Shown in pieces: positions 8,106 through 13,481 of a stretch of DNA of 13,481 nt. Source of the stretch: Ophiobolus disseminans (taxonomy: Eukaryota; Ascomycota; Dothideomycetes; Pleosporales; Phaeosphaeriaceae); contig MU006227.1 in NCBI GenBank assembly GCA_010093685.1, forward strand, positions 283,306 through 296,786, written 5' to 3'. Position 1 is the stretch's first letter. Every line of letters begins with the position of its first letter. A program made the translations under genes and the position numbers. A model generated the notes under the pieces. The model made no database searches and was not told where the DNA came from. It worked only from the letters and a program-made list of their open reading frames with translations.

Positions 8106-9014
8106 CTAGTCATCACCCACCTCGCCATCCGAACGTTTACGGATATCCTCCAGCACTTCCAGGCCCCCACATGCCCTGAACTGGGAATCGCCAAATGAAG
8201 TAGACAATAACGTACGGCCTGCATAGTACATTGAGCCAGCCTTACCACCTCGCCAGATCTGATGAGGTGGGTCGTCCGTGAGTAAATCGTCCACCACATG
8301 CTTCGCCCATGGCATGCGCTCCTCCGCATAACTTTCCGTAAACGTTCCCTGGATCACAAACTCAATTTTGTCTTTGATCGGCTGGTACAGGCTATTGTCG
8401 GGTATGTGTGGCGCATTCGTGCGATTCGGACCAAAGTTGCTTTCCACGCTTCCAGTTTTGAGATCGATGACCCGGATGCCGAAGGGTGCAAGCTCAATAC
8501 GCTGGGTGTCGTTGAACATTGCCATTGCAGACTTACTGGCGCTGTATGTGCTATGGTATGGAGTACGCAGCAAGGAGGAGATGGAAGTTTGATTGACTAG
8601 CAATCCTTTGCTGCCATTCGACGCGGGACTCTTGCCCTTCATGAGCAGTGGCATGAAGGCTTGTGTGACTTCGAGGAACGAGAAGACATTCATTTTGAAG
8701 AGCTTCCGCGCGTCGTCAATGTTAAAGTCCAGAAAAGGCATATAGTGGCCACCGCCAACGCTGTTGATGAGAATATCGATGTGGCCGTCCGTCGACTTCG
8801 CCACCTCCTCAGCGCACGCCTCGACTGATGATCTGTCAACAACGTCCATCATCACACACAGTATATCGAGCTTCCGGAGACCGTCCATCTTCGCCGGATT
8901 TCGAGCGGTTGCAATAACCTTTAGCCCCCGTTCGTGAAGTGTAAAGGCAAGAGCCTCGCCTAGGCTGCCTACTGAGCAACCGGTAATCACAGCTGTACGG
9001 CGTTTGTTAGACAT
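8106..9014 (-). CDS. Short-chain dehydrogenase/reductase (classical SDR, AYR1-like)
   Basis: This 302-residue single-exon protein is an NAD(P)H-dependent oxidoreductase of the classical SDR family. The nucleotide-binding motif is TGCSVGSLG at 11-19 (TGxxxGxG). Arg38 after the second strand (TARNP) suggests NADPH. Asp57 and NSVG at 84-87 (usually NNAG) follow. The catalytic set is Asn109, Ser144, Tyr157 and Lys161 (YSASK). LAPFGIRV at about 175 is common in fungal reductases related to 1-acyl-dihydroxyacetone-phosphate reductase, the closest type I recognise; the substrate is unknown. Length is normal and there are no breaks. The C-terminus is polar and acidic. The start codon lies tens of bases from a retrotransposon LTR (copia C), so the original promoter seems to have been displaced. 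Altered or lost expression is inference. Confidence 0.93.
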   Translation of the reverse strand: MSNKRRTAVITGCSVGSLGEALAFTLHERGLKVIATARNPAKMDGLRKLDILCVMMDVVDRSSVEACAEEVAKSTDGHIDILINSVGGGHYMPFLDFNIDDARKLFKMNVFSFLEVTQAFMPLLMKGKSPASNGSKGLLVNQTSISSLLRTPYHSTYSASKSAMAMFNDTQRIELAPFGIRVIDLKTGSVESNFGPNRTNAPHIPDNSLYQPIKDKIEFVIQGTFTESYAEERMPWAKHVVDDLLTDDPPHQIWRGGKAGSMYYAGRTLLSTSFGDSQFRACGGLEVLEDIRKRSDGEVGDD

Positions 9015-9029
9015 ACTGGGGATATGTAA

Positions 9030-9361
9030 TTAATGTGCTGGTTCCTATAAGTTATGTGTTTAAGACAAGTGCATAACGTGAATATGTAGACAGAGATCGT
9101 GACGTAATGCATCTCAGCGTAGTAGTAGATCGTAATAATAGAGAACATTGGAACAAGGTCCCTCTAGCAGTATGACTACTATTGATAACCGAGTAGGAGA
9201 GGGACAAGGCGGGGTGGCTGCAACGTATTGTATCGACTATAATGTTGTTCTATTCGTGCAAACAGTAACGAGGACGTTACAGTGGGGCTGTTCCTCTACG
9301 TATGGCAAGTACCGCAAGCCTACCTTCCACCAACCTGGACTGAACCTATATATTCTCAACA
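9030..9361 (-). repeat. 3' LTR of copia C (about 330 bp)
   Basis: On the minus strand the LTR begins TGTTGAG at 9361, directly after the polypurine tract. The end near the SDR gene is not resolved: candidate CA ends lie at about 9025, 9034, 9055 and 9057. The LTR reads in the same direction as the SDR gene, so any promoter activity in it would point into the SDR start at 9014. The 80-codon plus-strand frame at 9148-9390 is an accidental frame in the LTR. Confidence 0.75.
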
Positions 9362-9370
9362 CTCCCCCTC
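9362..9370 (-). other. Polypurine tract of copia C
   Basis: On the minus strand GAGGGGGAG directly precedes the LTR's TGTTGAG and overlaps the pol stop codon. This is the expected plus-strand primer position. Confidence 0.7.
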
Positions 9371-9819
9371 AGGACAGGTCTGGTCCATAGATAACTCCTA
9401 GTTAGTTCTTGAATCTCCTAAATGCAACTCGCTGCAAGGGCTTTGTCATTCCATCAGCAACTATATCAACAGTTGGTATGTAAGCTACATTAAGTTTTCC
9501 TTGTTCTGCTATATCCTAGACAAAGTAATAACAGACATTAATGTGCTTTAATCTTTTATAGAGGTGAGGGTTCTTTGTAAGTGCAATAGCCCCCTAGTTG
9601 TCTCCTAACATCTAAACCTTGTTAGTGTCTTTTCTAATGTACTTTAAGAATTCTGGATCTCTAAATACTTAGGCAATCTATTAGCCTTGCTTGCAGCATG
9701 TTGAAAGTGGAATGTATTTAGATTCGCAGCTTGGTGTTAAAACTAATCGTTGCTTCTTGCTAGACTATAATATTAGACCTCTATAGAATATTGCAGTACT
9801 TCCTAAGACGCTCTTTCGG
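9369..9819 (-). pseudogene. copia C RNase H C-terminal end, inactivated
   Basis: The minus-strand frame can be followed without shift from RKSV at 9819, through WSSKKQ-like sequence (Trp now TAG), ESKYIPLSTCC, GDN-GAIALTKNPHLYKR, KHINVCYYFV, NVAYIPTVDIVADGMTKPLQ and GVIYGPDLS, to a natural TGA at 9371-9369. This is the standard copia RNase H finish. About eight in-frame stops interrupt it, all TAG or TAA apart from the true terminal TGA. It is cut at 9819 by the gypsy LTR. The copy is dead. Confidence 0.88.
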
Positions 9820-10035
9820 TGTAAGAGGTTAGACCTCTAGATCCTCAGTGGCAACACTTCGGTGCATCTATTGCATCATAGTGCGCTATATCACGCCATA
9901 GGAATGTACATAAAAGGTTCTAGGAGTAAGCAGCCTGTCTATAAAGACAGCCTGCCCTCCTACTCTAGATAGTCTTCATCGAATTCATCACGGTTAAACC
10001 TAGCCTTTCTGCAGTCTTCTGCCTAGCCCCTTACA
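9820..10035 (+). repeat. 5' LTR of the gypsy element (216 bp)
   Basis: It begins TGTAAG (9820-9825) and ends CTTACA (10030-10035), a perfect 6-bp terminal inversion with TG...CA ends. The left boundary is confirmed because copia C coding sequence stops there; the right boundary leads into the gypsy leader. Inside are an ACATAAAAGG box near 9908 and the hairpin CTGTCT-ATAA-AGACAG (9935-9950), which contains a TATAAAG. The bases after 10035 (TTTGAATTC) do not give an obvious TGG-type primer-binding site; mutation may have obscured it. Confidence 0.85.
9908..9950 (+). promoter_or_regulatory. Possible core promoter in the gypsy LTR
   Basis: Two TATA-like motifs lie about 30 bp apart, ACATAAAAGG near 9908 and TATAAAG within the 9935-9950 hairpin, mid-LTR, where the U3/R boundary is expected. 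The 6-bp hairpin arms around the second motif are perfect. No transcript evidence is available from sequence alone. Confidence 0.35.
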
Positions 10036-10111
10036 TTTGAATTCGATCTACCACTTAAGTAGCTAGTGTGGTTATCCCCTAGTGCTCTACAACGGAACAA
10101 TTGCGAGAGCA

Positions 10112-10358
10112 ATACAACGGAATCATTAGGCATCAACAGAATCATTAGACATCAACGGAATCATTGGGCATCAACAGAATCATTAGACATTAACGGAATT
10201 ATTAGGCATCAACGGAATCATTGGACATCAACAGAATCATTAGGCATCAACGAAATCATTAGACATCAACGGAATCATTAGGCATTAACGGAATCATTGG
10301 ACATCAACGGAATCATTGGACATCAACGGAATTATTGGACATTACTGGAATCACTGGA
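10112..10358 (+). repeat. 13 tandem copies of a 19-bp unit in the gypsy leader
   Basis: The unit is close to CATCAACGGAATCATTAGG. Starts fall exactly every 19 bp at 10131, 10150, 10169 and so on to 10340, with a partial first copy at 10112 and decayed trailing copies to about 10385. Variation is nearly all A/G or C/T at a few positions (CAACGG/CAACAG, CATC/CATT, TTAG/TTGG). Because 19 is not a multiple of 3, three units give a 19-residue peptide repeat; this explains the open frame at 10066-10281 (HQRNHW, STESL, INGII), which is probably not a gene. It lies between the LTR and gag. Confidence 0.9.
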
Positions 10359-10389
10359 ATTACTGGAATTGACCGGACACAATAGAACA

Positions 10390-11460
10390 TACCATAGAAG
10401 CACCTAAGCAAATAGCTAACAGCAGCAATGCTGCAAATACTCCTCTAACTATAGAACAAACCTTCTACGCCTTTATGCAGCAGATAGTGCAAGGCAATGC
10501 TATTAACTAGCAAACCCTGCAAGGGCTCTAGAATATCCTGCAAGGCATTAACACGCCGCAGCCTAAAAAGAGGAAGGAGAAGCTGCTACAGCTCTCAGAG
10601 TTTAATAGCACCCACTCTAAATAGGCTGGATAGGAGATTGAGGCAAAGAAGAAGATAAAGACAGATAGCAGGATTATTAGGTTAGACATAGACTAGCTGC
10701 GCTACATCTTTGCAAGACTACGCAGCAATGCCTGCAACATGTGCTTAGCCTTTGTTAGGGCTAAGAAGGAGGAAGAGAGTGGTTTAGGTATGCAATTGCT
10801 GGAATACCTAGCTGGCACCTACAGCGACCCCAATCTGCAGAAGAAAGCCTTGTCTAATGTCTACTCCATCAAGCAGAAGACTCAGGAATCTTTTGCCCGG
10901 TTTCTGCCACGCTTTGAGACCGAGCTAGCAAACGCTAGAGCATTGTCATTTAATGACACTTTTAAGATCTCACTCCTAGAGAATGCTATAAGCTATGCTA
11001 TGCAGGAGAGACTAGTCAGCGTCTTTCTAGTCCCTACTAAGTATAGGGGATTCACCTCCCTACTTCAGACTATTAGGTTAAGACTAGATGCAATCAAAGC
11101 ACTATAGAAAGGACAAGCGCAATAACGCTATATGCAGCAAGACAGCTCTAAAGAAGCAATGGATTGGGAACCTACACACACTCATGCTGCTCAATCCCTA
11201 GGAAATTAACGCGCTAAGTGGGTGAGCAAGAATAAGATTTAGAGACGCAGGAACAACCACTTGTGTATACGCTGTGGAGCTTCTAGACACATTATTAGCT
11301 CTTGCTCTTATGCTTCTGCACGTCGCCTATCCCCTACTGTTGTTGCAACTACAAAGATTGCTGAAAGACCTTAGCTAGAAGAGGACAATTCTAAGTCGGA
11401 AAAAGAGTAGCTCCTGTTTAAAGTCACTAACAGGAGCACAAGGAGAAGGCTTTAAGGATA
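10390..11460 (+). pseudogene. gypsy gag with CCHC zinc knuckle, inactivated
   Basis: One frame runs from PLTIEQTFYAFMQQIV near 10440 to beyond the knuckle. Its longest open part, 10739-11107, contains YLAGTYSDPNLQKKAL, ESFARFLPRFETELANA and FKISLLENAI, the capsid pattern of fungal Ty3/gypsy gag. AMDWEPT near 11158 and RAKWVSK near 11212 follow, then the zinc knuckle at 11264-11305, CIRCGASRHIISSC (C-x2-C-x4-H-x4-C), with all four ligands kept. The stops are TAG or TAA, for instance near 10510, 10620 and 11105. The gag start codon is not clear. The protein would package element RNA; this copy cannot be translated through. Confidence 0.88.
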
Positions 11461-12709
11461 AAGCAAAACTAGCGCTTATTTCAACCTTATATAAAGGCAA
11501 AACCACTTACTGTACATATATTAATTAACTACACTTATTATGCATCTACTATACTAGATTCTAGTTGCCTAATATATGCCCTTATAAGTGCCTAGTTTAC
11601 TTAAAAAGCTAAACTCTAGTGCATTAATCTACCTACACCTAGGACCCTTTAAGGAGTAGGAGGAACTGGAATTATTAGGCAAGCCTGCAACTTTACATAT
11701 GATATTAAGGGATACACACGCATAGGATAGGGATACATAGTAGAGAACACCTACCTTAGTTTTAACATTCTGCTTAAACGCTCCTAGTTTAACATGCACA
11801 ATGTCACTATTGCACTAGCAAGGAAGTCTATCTATATCTACTTAGAAAGGACCTGCATCTACCTTAGCAGCAAAGAAGGGGAACTACTACCCTAACCTAC
11901 TGTTCATGAGATCTCTGCAATTGCCATGCAAAGATATATCTAAGCATCTAAGAAGGACAAGTCTATTAGTGTTTTTGCAGCTTCTTTGGCCGACATTTAG
12001 AAGGCTTTAGCCCCTAAAGCCTAGCTAAGCCTAGAACAAATCAAGGACTTGTTGCCTTTAAGCTACCGCTATTAGCTAGCAGTCTTTGATCCTAATTAGG
12101 CTGCTAAGCTTCTACTACACCGCTAAGGAGTTAACCACCGCATTAAGCTTATTAAGGAAGATAGGAAAAGTCTACAAATACTATAGGGACCTCTCTACAA
12201 CATGTCTAGGAATAAGTTGCTAGTACTACGCAAAGAACTCACATCACTACTAGACAAGGGATTTATTAGGGTTAGCAGCTCTCCTGCTGCAGCACTAGTT
12301 CTCTTTGCAAAGAAACGTAGTGGCGGCCTACGTATGTGCATTAACTACAGAGCACTTAATGCAATTACTAAGAAAGACCGCTATCCTCTTCTACTTATCT
12401 ATAAGACATTAAACAACATCTGCAAGGCTAAGTGGTATACTAAACTAGATATTATTGCAGCCTTTTACAAGATACGCATTTAAGAAGGAGATAAATAGCT
12501 TACTGCTTTCTAGACCCGCTTTGGACTCTACAAATAGCTTGTCACTCCTTTTAGCATAGTTAGCTCTCCTAGCACCTTTTAGCGCTACATTAACTAGGTT
12601 TTACGTCGCTTCCTAGATGACTTTGTATCTGCTTACCTAGATGACGTCCTTATATACACTAATAGCTTACTTTAAGAACACCGCATCTATGTCAATAAAG
12701 TCCTAGACG

Positions 12710-12717
12710 CTCTTAAG
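12710..12717. repeat. Left target-site duplication of the hairpin element
   Basis: CTCTTAAG directly precedes the left end of the hairpin element and matches 13094-13101 exactly. It lies within the reverse transcriptase codons for Leu-Lys. Confidence 0.85.
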
Positions 12718-13093
12718 TAGGCTGGTGAGTTGGGTCTCCACATCGGGTAGCTAAAACCGCAATATCTCTAGGGGTACTGAACCGAATTAGGCAATCTATG
12801 GCTTGTCTTGTAGCCCCAGCATCGGTCTATAATTTTGCCATATAGCGTTTTGTTGTAAGTCTAATACTGCAAAAGTTATTTAGGTTCGGAGTTCTATGTG
12901 GAGACCCAACGTTTCAGATTTGGGTACCTAAATAACTTTTACGGTATTGGACTTATAATAAAACGCTATATGGCAAAATTATAGACCAATGCTGGGGCTA
13001 CAAAACAAGCCATAGATTGCCTAATTCGGTTCAGTACCCCTAGAGATATTGCGGTTTTAGCTACCCGATGTGGAGACCCAACTCACTAGCCTA
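12718..13093. mobile_element. 376-bp hairpin (MITE-like) element with long inverted arms
   Basis: Left arm 12718-12885 and right arm 12926-13093 are reverse complements over 168 bp with only about nine differences, all transitions. Between them is a 40-nt loop (12886-12925). The ends read TAGGCT(G/A)GTGAGTTGGG. An 8-bp duplication, CTCTTAAG, flanks it, and removing element plus one duplicate restores the reverse transcriptase frame. The loop carries a third copy of GTGGAGACCCAAC (12898-12910), which is also found in the right end (13070-13082) and, inverted, in the left end (12729-12741). There is no coding capacity. An 8-bp duplication fits hAT-type transposition, but the terminal bases are not decisive. 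Transcripts would fold into long double-stranded RNA. Confidence 0.92.
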
Positions 13094-13101
13094 CTCTTAA
13101 G
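13094..13101. repeat. Right target-site duplication of the hairpin element
   Basis: CTCTTAAG directly follows the right end of the hairpin element and is identical to 12710-12717. The reverse transcriptase frame resumes right after it (Asp-Ala-Gly-Leu). Confidence 0.85.
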
Positions 13102-13481
13102 GATGCTGGCCTTTAACTAGACATCAACAAATACGAATTTGAAGTCAAGACTACTAAGTATCTAGGCTTTATTATTAATGCAGAAAATAGACTGTGCATA
13201 GACCCTAAGAAGATTGAAGCTGTTACTAACTAGAAAGCCCCTACATTAGTGAAAGGAGTCCGCAGTTTCCTAGGATTTGCTAACTTCTACTAGCGCTTTA
13301 TTTAGGACTTTGCTAACATTGCAGCACCTCTTACCTAGCTTACTAGGGACGTTGGCTAGCGCTAGACACAGCAAGAGCAAGAAGCCTTTAACAAGCTTAA
13401 GGCTGTCTTTATTAGCGAGCCTGTCCTAGCGCATTTCTATCTAGACTAGAAAACTGTAGTTAAAACAGACTTATCTAGCTA

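Larger units (their letters stand above)
9030..9819 (-). mobile_element. Ty1/copia retrotransposon C, 3' end, RIP-degenerate, cut by a gypsy element
   Basis: On the minus strand this shows the RNase H end of pol, a natural stop, a polypurine tract and the 3' LTR, so the element ran toward the SDR gene. Its upstream part is interrupted at 9819/9820 by the 5' LTR of a Ty3/gypsy element and must resume beyond the window. Its sequence, LTR start (TGTTGAG) and polypurine tract differ from copia A and B, making it a third copia family. The edge near the SDR gene is uncertain between about 9025 and 9057. Confidence 0.85.
9820..13481 (+). mobile_element. Ty3/gypsy retrotransposon, 5' LTR through start of RNase H, RIP-degenerate
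   Basis: In order: 5' LTR (9820-10035), a leader with 19-bp tandem repeats, gag with a CCHC knuckle, then protease and reverse transcriptase, with RNase H beginning as the window ends. Integrase and the 3' LTR lie outside. Gag lies in one frame and pol in the -1 frame relative to it, as in many Ty3/gypsy elements. It is inserted within copia C's RNase H and is itself interrupted by a hairpin element in the reverse transcriptase. In-frame TAG and TAA stops are spread through gag and pol. Confidence 0.92.
11480..13481 (+). pseudogene. gypsy pol (protease, reverse transcriptase, start of RNase H), split and inactivated
   Basis: Pol is in the -1 frame relative to gag. The protease box at 11557-11565 reads DSS where Ty3/gypsy has DSG or DTG, a Gly to Ser change (GGT to AGT) that would harm it. 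The reverse transcriptase open part, 12202-12483, carries LLDKGFIRVSSSPAAA, LRMCINYRALNAIT and KLDIIAAF with the first catalytic Asp. The second catalytic box, YLDD, is intact at 12634-12645. The domain is interrupted at 12718-13101 by a hairpin element and resumes in the same frame with LDINKYEFEVKTTKYLGFII, then RSFLGFANFY and the RNase H start (KTVVKTDLS). More than ten stops, all TAG or TAA in my reading, make it dead. Confidence 0.9.

Noticed and set aside
8298..8600. Plus-strand frames of 100 and 74 codons
   Set aside because: They are antisense shadows of the SDR gene.
6621..9014. LPMO and SDR as a functional gene cluster
   Set aside because: They converge, have unrelated families and share no seen regulatory motif; adjacency alone is not evidence.
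9148..9390. 80-codon plus-strand gene
   Set aside because: It lies in the LTR and pol end of minus-strand copia C.
9463..9475. Shared 13-mer CAACTATATCAAC with the palindrome at 3340-3458
   Set aside because: Here it lies in copia C coding sequence (the VDIVAD region). No flanking similarity extends it, so I take it as chance.
10066..10281. 71-codon repeat protein
   Set aside because: It is an accidental frame across the 19-bp tandem repeats, which are open in more than one frame and lie in the gypsy leader.
10112..10358. CRISPR-like array
   Set aside because: The units abut with no unique spacers, and the setting is a fungal retrotransposon leader.

Overview
The window reads as nuclear DNA of a filamentous ascomycete (Pezizomycotina; a Dothideomycete is my guess, not shown). 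The support is short spliceosomal introns of 49-72 nt with CTAAC-type branch sites, an AA9 cellulose-active monooxygenase gene, and LTR retrotransposons whose coding frames are full of in-frame TAA/TAG, as left by repeat-induced point mutation (RIP) of CpA to TpA. There are only two intact protein genes, in a short island between two blocks of nested, dead mobile elements.

Left block (1-3458). A plus-strand Ty1/copia element (copia A: integrase C-terminal linker, reverse transcriptase, RNase H, 3' LTR; 1-2492) sits inside the gag of a minus-strand Ty1/copia element (copia B: gag start and 5' LTR; 2493-3339). Copia B abuts a 119-bp palindrome (3340-3458). The palindrome and copia B interrupt a purine/uracil-type NCS1 permease gene.

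Gene island (3459-about 9030). The minus-strand NCS1 permease is a pseudogene: two Trp codons have become stops, one base is lost, and the 3' part is cut off by the transposon block. About 480 bp beyond its start, on the opposite strand, lies what looks like the C-terminal end of an NCS1 permease (5172-5462). Next come a 1.16-kb non-coding stretch, an intact six-exon AA9 LPMO gene (6621-7640, plus strand) and, converging on it, an intronless short-chain dehydrogenase/reductase gene (8106-9014, minus strand). Nothing shows that the LPMO and the SDR act together; the LPMO is a secreted enzyme of plant cell-wall breakdown and the SDR is an intracellular NAD(P)H enzyme.

Right block (about 9030-13481). 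The 3' end of a third, minus-strand Ty1/copia element (copia C) lies tens of bases from the SDR start codon. A plus-strand Ty3/gypsy element (9820 to beyond the window) is inserted in copia C's RNase H region. It has a 216-bp 5' LTR, a leader of thirteen 19-bp tandem repeats, gag with a CCHC knuckle, and pol in the -1 frame relative to gag. Its reverse transcriptase is split by a 376-bp near-perfect hairpin element with an 8-bp target-site duplication (12718-13093).

The most notable non-standard features are the hairpin element with a third copy of its end sequence in the loop, the palindrome at the copia B/permease junction, the 19-bp repeat leader, and the LTR that now forms the upstream region of the SDR gene. 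I see no tRNA, rRNA or CRISPR array.
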